Shown: positions 1 through 9,441 of the stretch, piece by piece
How the letters are laid out: each line of letters starts with the position of its first letter
Position numbering within the stretch: the stretch's first letter is position 1
Source: Plakobranchus ocellatus
Lineage: Eukaryota; Mollusca; Gastropoda; Plakobranchidae
DNA length: 30,371 nucleotides
Reading direction: 5' to 3'
Assembly: GCA_019648995.1 (NCBI GenBank)
Contig: BLXT01006818.1
Location: 609,997 to 640,367 of the forward strand
Notes under the pieces: model-generated
Seen by the model: only the letters and a program-made list of their open reading frames with translations
The model's database searches: none
What the model was told of the DNA's origin: nothing
Position numbers and translations under genes: made by a program

Positions 1-690
1 TTTTTGCTAATGGTCATTTTTGTCTTCACTGGATCTGTTGTTGTGTATGGTGGAAAGAGTTAACTTTTTTTCTGTGCATCTTCTCCTTGAATGCTAATGC
101 AACACGTTATCTCAGACAGGTCCTGTGATAAAAAATAAAAAGTTTTCTAGGAAGTTTAAAATCTATTTTTCCCATGGTAGATTTTTCAGCAAATGTTTTG
201 ATACTTTTGAAAAGTTGTTTTCGTAAATACCCAAACTAGATTCCAAATTTATTGAAATAAAAGTTTTTCAAATGGGCATCTGTGGTTTAAAAGAAAGAAA
301 AAAGCACCGTACAGACACTTTTCCTTGAAAAAACAAAAGACACTTTTGGATTACAGAACAAAATGTTCCATCAATTGAAAAAATTCCAGTAAAAGTTACA
401 CGAATGGCTAAATAATTTGGTTTTGGGGGAAAACAAGGATTGTTTGTGGATGTAGTAAACATTATTGATGTGAATAAGTTTAGAATCTTGTTTCCGTCAT
501 TAAATTTGGATTATGTTTGGGTTAAATCTATTGTCACTTCAAAAGGGCGGTTATAATGTTGATCTCTAAAACTCTTCATATGCAACACCCAACTCACTAG
601 CACTCACAAGCCTTAATAAAGGCTCGCTTTGACCTTTTGTCCGAGGGCATCTTCACTATGTGAAGTCTCTTGCTTGTGTTCTTCACACAG
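1..690. other. IFT46: Presumed IFT46 intron (upstream part)
   Basis: AT-rich sequence with no exon I can support. The IFT46 segment that should precede YTPQ (a DLPVSxEIKELFxYI-like stretch) is not found in any frame. The polypyrimidine tract and AG at 661-690 serve the exon at 691. Confidence 0.6.
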
Positions 691-784
691 GTACACACCA
701 CAGGCCATAGAGCTCGATCACAAACTGAAGCCATTCATACCTGACTACATTCCAGCCGTCGGAGATATTGATGCTTTCATCAAG
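691..784 (+). CDS. IFT46: IFT46 exon a (first in window)
   Basis: The acceptor is cttcacacag|G and the donor is CAAG|GTAAAT. One base completes the preceding codon, then 31 codons run from YTPQAIELDHK to DAFIK, ending in phase 0. This is the start of the conserved IFT46 core. Confidence 0.93.
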
Positions 785-2598
785 GTAAATTGTTTGTCAC
801 TTTATCATTGTTTTTTTCTTAATTCTTATCACAGAATGATATGTTCTGTGGCAGGAACAAGTGGAATAAATCAGCACACTTATCATAATTAATAAATTTT
901 CACATCCTTAATTCCCTTGTAAACCTTAGGTGAGTCTTGCAGTGTTCGCTACTATTCAACCACTTGATTGCTGAGATAAACTTAAGAAAAAATTATTACT
1001 CAGAAAAGAATGTTAAAATCTGAATCCATATTCTTTTTTTGTAGATGTTGTCTCTTTATGCTATGCATTATGCAACCATTTGGCATTTTGAAGAAAAAAA
1101 AAATTAAGACCTTAACGAATTAAGAAATAACACATGGTGAAATAATAAATGTTTGACCTTATTGATGATTTTTCAAAGAGGTTTAATTGAGCCTCTCAGC
1201 AGCAAGTGGTTAAAAAGCTTTTGTTGGTGCTTTCTACATTCTATTTTTCCACTAAACTTCTCATTTCTTGTGGTGCAGCACACAAATATTTTCAGTCCAG
1301 TAAAATTCTATTATTCGGTTAACTGAAAATAGTGTTTCAACCAAAAAAAATCTTTATCTTAGACTTTTTTAAACCAAAAAAAATCTATTTACATGTGTTT
1401 CACTTCACAGAAAAAAGTCTCGATGACAGTAAAAAAGACTTTTTTTCAAGAACTGTAACTGCTCAATTACCCTGTATTAATGATGTTTGTTTTCAATGGT
1501 ATTTTAAAAAAATGCAAGGGTTAAGAAAAGTGATGTTTTTAATAATCATTTCTACTGCTTTGCCTTTTACTAAGTTTGTGATTTCAAGCTTTTTGACCCC
1601 TTCCCCATCCCAAAGAGGTAAGCCTCTAATTGCAGGGTTTTTTTTTTTTTGTTTTAATTTTTGAAAGAAAAGTTTAGAATTTTTTCTATGGAAACGGAAA
1701 AAACCTAATAAGATCGCAGTGAATGAGTTTTTATAAGCTTATTCTTTACTTGTTACATACCCTATATCTAGATTGCAAGACCAGACAGCAAACCCGACAC
1801 CCTGGGTCTGACAGTTCTGGATGAGCCATGTGCCAAGCAGAGTGACCCAACAGTCCTTGACCTCCAGCTGAGGGCCATCTCAAAACAGACGACAGCAAAA
1901 CAGTTAGTAAGTATGGTAGGGAGAGAGACAGGTGTTTTTCTAAATCAGTACATCATTTAGAGAAGATGCAAAGCCTTTGTTTTTGCAGGAATTGTGTTAA
2001 TAAGAATATGTTTTGCCTGTGAAAGTGCTAGTACTCTTTCACATATTATTGAACTCAGATGAAGTATATTTTACGCAAAGGGCATATAAGCGAAAACTAA
2101 TCATTTTGGAATTTTCTAGCGAGGTTATTTTGTATATATAAGCTTTTTTCTTTTCTTTCTTTATGTAACGTAAATAACCAAATTTTTTTACTGCCTCTTG
2201 CTTCTTCCCAGCTTATCTATAACAATTGTTTGAGTGGAGTGCTCTGTATGTTTTCCATGTTGTGAATTTATTGTGTGTTATATCTTCTAATCTGATGAAG
2301 TCTAAGGGTCAAAACTTGTCTGTTTTTTTAAATATATTTCTTGAGCTTTGCTCGCAAGACTCTACGTCTTTAGGCCTCTCTAGGTGAGTGTAAATCTGCA
2401 TTTTGAATATTTAAATGACTGATGCAGGAAAAAAAGACATTGCATTTAATCAAAGGTTTGCTGTAATGAAATCTGGGTAGATATTATAATTCTGTGACAC
2501 GGAAAAAAAAAATGACAAGACTAAGGAAACATTCTTTTCTATTAGAGTTGTTTCATGCAACATTGCACATCATGGGAGATACACACACATATATATAA

Positions 2599-2645
<47 letters not shown>

Positions 2646-5600
2646 GTATAATATGTGCCTGTTTTTAACCTAGCAATTTAGCTTTAGTACGACACCTTCT
2701 CTATTTTTGGAAAATTTTTAATCCCTGCAGGTTGTGAAAAGCCTGGCAAATGCAGAGAAAAACCCCAAGCACATTGAGAACTGGATAGACAACATCCGAG
2801 AGCTGCATCGGTCCAAACCTCCACCAAACGTCCACTATAGCAAGTCAGTAGGAGTTGGATGGATATACAAGACATAGCGTTTTCACTGAATGATAACTAA
2901 TCTTTTGATTTTTGTTTTGTTGTAAAGCCGAGTAGAGATAAGTGATATCTGGTATTAAAAAGAAAATAAAAATTAAACTTTTAATATGCCACATAAAATG
3001 GCCAACTGGTTACTAAATTTTGAACCCTGATGTTTTTTTTTTTCCTGGCATACAACCAGGCAAACACTCAACCGTATTAAGCTTTTTGGTCACTGGCTGA
3101 CTAAATACAAACAAATGGCAGGAAGGTCCCTGCAGACCTGAGGGCAAGGCTGCTAACAGCTGTAACACCAATGTGAATCTGTAGTTGTAATTTAACAGGA
3201 TTGAAAAAAAAAACGTGTTGTAAAGAGCTCTCACACATTCCCATCTTTCCCAAACCAGACACACATGCACACAAACTCATGACATCTCGCCACTTTTATT
3301 TCTGTATTTGTCTTTCCCAGAAACATGCCAGAGATCGACACCCTCATGCAGGAATGGCCTCCAGAGTTTGAACAGCTACTCAAGGAGGTCTCTATCATTG
3401 TTGTGTCTTTCCTATAGGGAATGAGTGAGGTTGGAGGGGAAACATTGGAGAAATATCCCATTGATAAATGTCACTATCGCTTAAATAACAAAACCGTTGG
3501 TTTTCTCGTCATAACAAAGAACTAAGTAGGAAAATACAATAAGAACAACAACCCTGCTGATCTCTGACCCTTTGGAATAACAACGAATAGGCTCTTGATT
3601 TTTTCCTAAACGTTGCCAGGTAGATGGAATACTTTGGCAAAAATTAACGGTAATGTTTTTATATCAAACCTACACGAGAATTGAGAGGATAGTAATGGGT
3701 ACATTTACTGCATAAATGTCTCAACTTGTGATGATAATACTGTCTGTGCACATTTTTAAAGCCTCCTCTCAACCCCATGTCATCTTTCATTCTTCATTTT
3801 AGCCTTTTAACCATTTTCACAAATTCTTGATTTGGTCCACAGGTTGGCCTCCCAACAGCAGAATTAGACTGTGATCTGGGAGAATATGTTGAGATAATCG
3901 CCTGTAAGTTTAGTGCTTGGTTGAAGAAATCTTTGTATTAGCATTAAAAATATTACAAATGTTAAAGGGCAAGATCACCACAAAGGAAGCCCTACAAAGA
4001 ATATAAAATCTAGAATCCAAAGGATGCAAAGGCAACTGATTATTAGAGCGCAAATGTTTTATTAAGTTTTTTTGCTTACTTATGTTTCTGGTTTTTGCCT
4101 TTTTTTAACTCCAAGCAAAAAGCTTACTAGAATCGTATTGATCCCAGAGAACATATTAATCCTAGATTGCCAACAAGAGTGGGATCAATTTACAAATTGC
4201 TGCATCTTGCTCCTAGCATGTATATGGATATCATACTGTTGCATTAAATAACGAGTAAGTTTCGCCGCAGAACGTTGGTATTATCTTTGCTGATTCATAA
4301 TTTAAGATAACCTACTTTATGTAAAAAAGAAAAAGCCTTTTTATGGAAGAATCTTTACATATTTTCATGGAAAAAATATATTTTTAACCTGACTCAGGGG
4401 GTGTGATTTGTAGTAATAATTATAATAATTATCCATATTATGATAGTGTTCCTTTGCTAATTGTCAAAAAAGCTGAAAAAAGTGAGTTATTGATTTACGT
4501 ATCAATTTGACTTTCTAACTAGATTGCCACATTGGTTTATTCGAACAAATGTTTAGAATGTTTTTTATGTATTATATATAGTTGATTCAGTTTGAAATGA
4601 GAGAAATTTTAAGTGGAATTCAAATTTTATTTTTGAAGTGTATGGATTGCAGATTGCTGTAAGATTTGTTTCCTAGATTTTCTTTTCTTTCTTTTTGTAT
4701 TCTTTTGCTTACTTGATGTAGGGCTTACTAGTACTATTGCCTTGTTCACTTTGTCTCGCCTGGAGAAAATTTTTTGAGAGAAGGGTATTTAAATTGAATT
4801 TTCTCACTCTTCTTCTGAAGGTTTGCAAAAGAAACTTTAATCACTGGTTGCTGGATGAAATATGAAAGAAACATTGAAAGTTGAGGGAAGTGAGGAGATG
4901 TTCCTATATTCTTTGATATATTTCAACAGCTATTGCTTTTGATATGAGCCTAATGCTGTTCCAAACCTTCCATCAAGCACTATCAAAAGTCACGACTGCC
5001 CTGAGGGCTAAATAATTGATGTGTAGCAGAGCTTACATAATCTGGACCACCTTTGGTTAAAAGCTCATCAAAACTGAGCTTTCTTCATGCACATGGTGCA
5101 TGTAGTCTTGGGTTTTTGTTAACACAAAACAGGGTATGATAAGCACACAAATCCAAGACCTCCAGGCTTTGTTGAGGTGTGAAGGAGGCACATTGCCTGA
5201 GTAATCAGAACGTGCAGTTTATGACCTGTTATTCTTTTGGACTGGTTTGAATTCTTGAAAGATTAACTTAACCGTGCTAACCTGAAATGTGCCGTTTGTT
5301 ACTGTTTGCCTAGGAGAAAAGAAATTAATTAACATGATTGAAGTGATCAAAATAATTTTCTGGGGACTTGAAAAAATGGTAAGCATTAATGATGCCCATT
5401 CTCTTCCCCCTCTCTTTAAAAAAAAAACAACTTTTTTTTTAACATCTTCAAACCTGTGTGCTTTTTGTGTTGCTAATCAACATTTGCTGCACTGATCACA
5501 AACTTTCAGAATAATCACTCTCCTCCTCTTGTTTCTTCACCAGCCATCTTGGATATTCCAGTGTACAAGAACTCGGCCCACCACAATGAGAAGATACAAG

Positions 5601-7297
5601 CCCTGCATGTTCTCTTCACTCTTTACTCAGAGTTTAAAAATTCTCAGGTAGGGTGCATAGATACCGCAGATGTGCTAACCTCATTTTTCAACATTGTTAT
5701 ATTTGTAGTAATGGCGCAGAATTAGATGGTTTACACTGAATGGATTGATTGCTCTTAGATTTCAATGTACCTTTGTCTGAGCACTGCCAAGCCCCACAGA
5801 CCATTCCAATATGAGAAAAGTTTGGGATGAAATTTTGAAGAATTGTGACTGCAAATGTATATTTTTATCTCACTTCTTCCTGTGGCAAAACTCTTCATGT
5901 TGTAATGACGCTGCTCTTATTATGAAAGCTTATATTACTTAAATGTGATACTGATTATCAAGTCCCATTGCTGTTGAGTATGATCTGAACTTTTTCAAGT
6001 TCTGGCAATTTATCTAGCATCTGATTGTGAGCAGTTAGCTTGTAACATTGCCCTGTGCGTAACATTTCTTGATGAAGCACTTGAAGTGGATGCATCATAA
6101 ATTTTATTGCACTAGGCATAAATCTGAATTTTTTTTTTCACACTGTCAATTTCTGAATGCTAGGCAAGGACATAAAAGCAAAAAGTAAAAGAAGTTTTGT
6201 TTGGTATAATTTTTATTATAAAAAATAATGCTTTGCAAGTTTTAGAAATGTTTAAAATAGCCCTATATTGAACCTCCAGTGCCCCTCATTTGCTCGTTGA
6301 CTTTACACAAGCATCTGTTTGCATTAACTAGTGAAACATATCATTTTCCTCCCTTCTATTTTCCATGAATTTCTGTCAGTATCCTGCCTCTTTAAACCAT
6401 TGTACAGTGTTGCTCTAAAATGAAAACCTTTCGTTTAAAAACAGGAATAGATCTATCATTATTACTCATGAGTTGATTTTTTATAAGTTTTAGAAAAACA
6501 AGAAATACATTTTTAGTTATTTTTATTTCACACAGGAAATGATTTATGTATAATATTTCAAATTGTGAATTTTTAAAATTATTAATCTGTTTCTTTCAAA
6601 AAGGCACTTTATATACACAAAGTGTTTGACGAATACCAATCATATCTTGTCACAATACTGGACATATGCTTAAGATAGCTTAGACGGAAATGCAGCTTCT
6701 CATTTTGACTTTCAGAAGGGGATTGGCACTCCACCTAAAATTTGAAGCAGTCTCACTAAATGAGTCTAGAAAATGAAAAAAAGCGAGAGAGAAATTTGTG
6801 GTCCTCAAATGACCTATTTGTTTACTATTGCAAGCTTGTGATAGATGTTTTGTGAGCAATAATCTATGCTCTTAAAGAAAATATGGTCATTATTTCACAC
6901 AAAAAACCCCCCCTAAGAAATGTTGGTGGCATAAAGCTCAAATCAGCAGGATTATTTCCAATGCACTTGTTGCTACCTTGCTATCAATGCCTTGGGCTAA
7001 AATGAGGCAAATAAAACCTGAGATCACATTGTAGTGGTCATGTCATAACTCATTTCCTATCAGAATCAAACGTGCTGTCCAGCAAACCTGAGTTGGTTTG
7101 CGCCACAACTAGACCTGTTTCCTGTTGTTTTACTCATTATTTTTCAGTCCATCCATCAAAATAAAACCATGACATGTTCACATTTTGCCTCATCACGTCC
7201 TCTCTGATTTGCTCCCCAGCATTTCCGATCTTTAGCGGAGGAAAACAAATTGGACAACGCTCTGAAGGAGGATCAAGCCGATCGATTTGTTTTGTGA
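691..7297 (+). CDS. IFT46: Intraflagellar transport protein 46 (IFT46), 3' part of gene, seven exons
   Basis: IFT46 is a subunit of the IFT-B complex that carries axonemal precursors along cilia; in Chlamydomonas it binds IFT52 and is needed for outer dynein arm transport with ODA16. The spliced product in this window is 216 residues, from exons 691-784, 1772-1906, 2731-2843, 3321-3387, 3843-3903, 5544-5647 and 7220-7297 (stop TGA 7295-7297). Diagnostic stretches are KPFIPDYIPAVGDIDAF, DEPCAKQSDPTVLDL, ELHRSKPP, MPEIDTLMQEWPPEF, DIPVYK and LYSEFKNSQHF, all close to vertebrate IFT46. Phases match at every junction. The first exon here begins with the last base of a codon, so one or more upstream exons encoding the variable acidic N-terminus are outside the window. 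The gene converges on MRPL39. The final residues (DRFVL) are not ones I recognise, as is usual for this variable tail. Identity is very secure; the weakest junction is the donor after exon 3321-3387. Confidence 0.95.
785..1771 (+). other. IFT46: IFT46 intron a
   Basis: Non-coding and AT-rich. It contains a fragment at about 1224-1276 that resembles 19030-19088 (see repeats). No gene is seen; the 110-codon ORF at 1332-1664 is low-complexity Lys/Phe translation. Confidence 0.75.
1224..1276. repeat. Short dispersed repeat fragment (partner at 19030-19088)
   Basis: TTGGTGCTTTCTA, a TATTTTTTCACTAAA-like block and CTCATTTC followed by GTG appear in the same order and spacing here and at 19030-19088. 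It lies in IFT46 intron a. Confidence 0.55.
1772..1906 (+). CDS. IFT46: IFT46 exon b
   Basis: The acceptor is tatatctag|ATT and the donor is CAGTTA|GTAAGT. It holds 45 codons (IARPDSKPDTLGLTVLDEP... to AKQL), phase 0 at both ends. It contains the DEP/KQSDPTVL signature of the family. Confidence 0.93.
1907..2730 (+). other. IFT46: IFT46 intron b with AT microsatellite
   Basis: Non-coding. It carries an AC/AT dinucleotide tract at 2581-2643, about 90 bases before the acceptor. Nothing else is recognised. Confidence 0.75.
2581..2643. repeat. (AC)/(AT) microsatellite
   Basis: A short AC run passes into an almost pure AT dinucleotide tract of about 40 bp with one interruption (aatg near 2617-2620). 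It lies inside IFT46 intron b. Confidence 0.9.
2731..2843 (+). CDS. IFT46: IFT46 exon c
   Basis: The acceptor is ccctgcag|GTT. It holds 37 codons plus AA, ending at AGCAA|GTCAGT. It encodes VVKSLANAEKNPKHIENW and RELHRSKPPPNVHYS, matching the IFT46 segment before the MPxIDTLMQEW motif. Using this donor keeps the alignment with vertebrate IFT46 ungapped (HYSKNMP against HYTRPMP). Confidence 0.92.
3321..3387 (+). CDS. IFT46: IFT46 exon d
   Basis: The acceptor is gtctttcccag|A. One base completes a split Lys, then 22 codons encode NMPEIDTLMQEWPPEFEQLL and KE. The only donor that preserves frame is GAG|GTCTCT, which has the invariant GT but little other match to consensus. Confidence 0.88.
3843..3903 (+). 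CDS. IFT46: IFT46 exon e
   Basis: The acceptor is ggtccacag|GTT and the donor is GCCT|GTAAGT. It holds 20 codons plus one base (VGLPTAELDCDLGEYVEIIA), equivalent to the vertebrate KVSLPTAEIDCSLAEYIDMI region. Confidence 0.92.
5060..5082. repeat. Inverted repeat (potential hairpin)
   Basis: AAAGCTCA and TGAGCTTT form a perfect 8-bp stem around a 7-base loop (tcaaaac). Confidence 0.8.
5086..5102. repeat. Inverted repeat (potential hairpin)
   Basis: CATGCAC and GTGCATG form a perfect 7-bp stem around ATG, starting three bases after the preceding hairpin. Confidence 0.8.
5544..5647 (+). CDS. IFT46: IFT46 exon f
   Basis: The acceptor is cttcaccag|CC and the donor is TCTCAG|GTAGGG. Two bases complete a split Ser, then 34 codons encode ILDIPVYKNSAHHNEKIQAL and VLFTLYSEFKNSQ. 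Compared with my memory of human IFT46 there are about six extra residues (around SAHHNE) after DIPVYK. Confidence 0.93.
5648..7219 (+). other. IFT46: IFT46 intron f
   Basis: AT-rich, non-coding. I see no exon, RNA gene or mobile element in it. Confidence 0.7.
7220..7297 (+). CDS. IFT46: IFT46 terminal exon with stop codon
   Basis: The acceptor is gctccccag|CAT. It holds 25 codons (HFRSLAEENKLDNALKEDQA then DRFVL) and TGA at 7295-7297. It follows FKNSQ directly as HF does in vertebrate IFT46, which fixes the frame. A longer reading frame over 7174-7443 is in a different frame and is not coding. Confidence 0.92.
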   Translation, partial: HFRSLAEENKLDNALKEDQADRFVL

Positions 7298-7558
7298 TTT
7301 CATTTTGTTCCCTTTATTATGAATTTGTTTTTCTCTCTATGGTATGGGAAAAAATATTCATAGTTCTGTCATGTTGGCTTATTTCAACGCTACAAATTAA
7401 CATTCAAAATTATGGCTGTGCTTTAGCTCCACAACAGTTTTAAAATATGTTGTAATTCATGAATGAGTTGTTTCAAAAAGTTTTTTTTTGGGGGTATTTT
7501 TTTTTGGAATATGGGAATGTGTATGCTATTCTATATGTATTCAAAGATAAATGAACAA

Positions 7559-7692
7559 ATTAAAAAGATGTCTACAGGACAATTTTTTTCACCAAAGTAA
7601 AATATAAGAAATTTATTACAGCAGTTTTGTTATGAAGTATTACCATTACATTACAAATTCCTCCTGTCCGTCCATGCAAAAATGTAATTAAA
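7559..7692 (+). terminator. IFT46: Candidate IFT46 polyadenylation signals
   Basis: ATTAAA hexamers occur at 7559-7564 and 7687-7692. The second is followed by a T/GT-rich stretch (tgtatttcattttctttttg) suitable as a downstream element. A canonical AATAAA lies at 7904-7909 in an A-rich tract. Which one is used cannot be decided from sequence. Confidence 0.3.
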
Positions 7693-8195
7693 CTTGATTT
7701 TGTATTTCATTTTCTTTTTGTTGCAGTTTTCTTTTATCAGAAATTTGTGTTGCATCTATGCCAAATTTTCCATCTTTGTGTTGAATAATTTGTTTTTGTG
7801 TTATTGAAGAAGGTAACATATATATGGAATATGGGATGGACTTTGTGAAAAACAATAGATCCGTTAAACCTTCTATTTATACAAAAACACACACACATAA
7901 AAAAATAAATGACTGAACAGGAACTGATATGATAACAAAGAAAAAAAAAGATAAAAAAAAAAAAAAACATACACTGCAAAAAACTTGTGTTTGGTTTGAA
8001 TCTTTCTTTCTGACATTTACAATGGCACAGTTTTAAACAGACTTGTAAAGACAGTAGAAATCATTTCAATTTAATACAATAGCATTTATTGTGTTCAGAG
8101 ATTGTGAGACGCTCACACGTTAATACAAACACGCATCACAAATGCTAGATCTTTCTTTTCATTCTTAATCTCCTTTGTGTTCCAGCTCAGCCAGA

Positions 8196-8480
8196 CCCAT
8201 TTACTCTACAACAGCGTTTGGTCAAACAGACATCCAGGTTTACTGTAAGCAAAAGGCCTCTGGGCATACAGAAAATCGGATTTACTCTTAACTCAGCAAC
8301 CGACAACTTGTCATACAGTATCCTCCATTTACTTTAAACAATATGCAACTAGTCACGCAGACATTTCCATTTAAACAGCTAGGTAGTCACACAAGTGTCC
8401 CCATTTACTCTTAAACTACAGGCAATTAGTCATGCAAATATCCCCATTTACTCTATACAAGAGGCATGTAGTCATTTCCA
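8196..8480. repeat. Degenerate ~43-bp tandem repeat (minisatellite), about seven copies
   Basis: Units start near 8196, 8234, 8277, 8322, 8366, 8399 and 8442. Each begins with a variant of CCCCATTTACTCTTAAAC, followed by a variant of GGCAACTAGTCATGCAGATAT. Spacing is about 33-45 bases. The best-matching pair is the units starting at 8399 and 8442. The array lies between the two convergent genes and may be in a 3' UTR. Confidence 0.75.
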
Positions 8481-8736
8481 ATTCATACATATATAGAACT
8501 TTGGCAGACACTTTTTTAAAGTGTCAATAAAAAAAAAAAGTTGGATTTGAAAAAGAAAATGACAAAATACTTTGTGTCTTTAGACCTGGTCTGGCTGTTC
8601 AAAATAGTCCTTCTGCAAATCCTTGAATGTTTAACTATTTCAACAATGATCTGAAGCTAAGGCTAAAATCCCTATACTTTCTCCTGCAAAATGATGGAAG
8701 GTAAAGAACTTAAGAAGTAATATGTATAGCAGTCTG

Positions 8737-8952
8737 ACAAAATGAGTCCAGTTGCTGTTTTGCATGATTGTCTTTAAATCAAAACCATTAACCAGAGCGA
8801 TGAAAACTACTCAGCTCTTCGTGTGGAGAACTTTCTATAGACAAGCTATAGGCTTTCTGTGCATAAAAAAGCATTGAAAATGTTTATTTCTTTACTTTGA
8901 TATTTTGAGTAGATCTCAGTGAGGCAGACCTGCAACTCATAGGATTTTGTGA
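8737..8952. repeat. Dispersed repeat, copy 1 (partner at 18386-18600)
   Basis: This stretch aligns in the same orientation with 18386-18600. Shared blocks include GAGTCnAGTTG, TACTCAnnTCT, GAACTTTCT, CTTTCTGT, TTTCTTTACTTTG, ATTTTGA and GATCTCAGTGA. Indels and substitutions show an old, inactive family. No ends, target duplications or coding capacity were identified. Confidence 0.7.
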
Positions 8953-9416
8953 GACCATTACACATATATACATCTACATTCCTATCAAAATCAACTCGTA
9001 ATAAAATACAACTTAACATTCGACAAAACCTAAAAAAAGACTTCTGTCTATTTTCTAAACCGATTTTCCCTTAATAAATGCATAAAGTAGGTTTCCAAAA
9101 GAGAAAAATTGGCTATGAAAATGTGTAGAGGTATTAATGTGTTCTAGAGGACAGCAGTATTCATAGATTTTAAAAGCCATCAAAGACTGCCAATACTTTC
9201 TAAAAGGTTCGGAACGATATCAGAAGTAAATAAAGAAATGTACCATCATAATAATAATTATTACATTTTCTTCCAGTCAATGTCTCTCTTTGATATGAGA
9301 TTGCATATATGGATATCACTTTGTTCCCTATTTTTTCTGTGCAATCTAACAAAAGTTTTTCATCATCATATTCTTTCTTCAAGGTGCTGGTAATTCTTTT
9401 GGTGTCTGTGTTTTTC

Positions 9417-9441
9417 TCATCTCTGGCAATGGCCCTGTGTT
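9417..9441 (-). CDS. MRPL39: MRPL39 candidate exon 10 with stop
   Basis: A textbook acceptor (a long T-rich tract ending cttgctacag|AAC) precedes 9441. Spliced to exon 9 it completes Leu, then TQGHCQR and TGA at 9419-9417. The strength of this acceptor and the phase closure are the only support; there is no homology, since this tail is not conserved. Confidence 0.35.

Larger units (their letters stand above)
3904..5543 (+). other. IFT46: IFT46 intron e with a GC-richer, hairpin-bearing block
   Basis: Mostly AT-rich and featureless. Positions about 4930-5260 are more complex in composition and include two perfect inverted repeats in a row (5060-5082 and 5086-5102). No coding exon is supported. 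The other IFT46 introns (2844-3320 and 3388-3842) show nothing notable. Confidence 0.7.
7298..9416. other. Convergent IFT46 / MRPL39 3' region
   Basis: No coding sequence is supported. It should contain both 3' UTRs. It holds A- and T-rich tracts (7900-7980), the degenerate tandem array at 8196-8480 and one copy of a dispersed repeat at 8737-8952. The open frame on the - strand through 9200-9382 continues past the candidate acceptor at 9442 but not in the frame that MRPL39 would use. Confidence 0.7.

Noticed and set aside
6068-6135. C/D-box snoRNA-like TGATGA ... CTGA pair in IFT46 intron f
   Set aside because: The C box lacks the leading purine and no terminal stem pairs the flanks. Similar chance pairs occur at other TGATGA sites, such as 2293.
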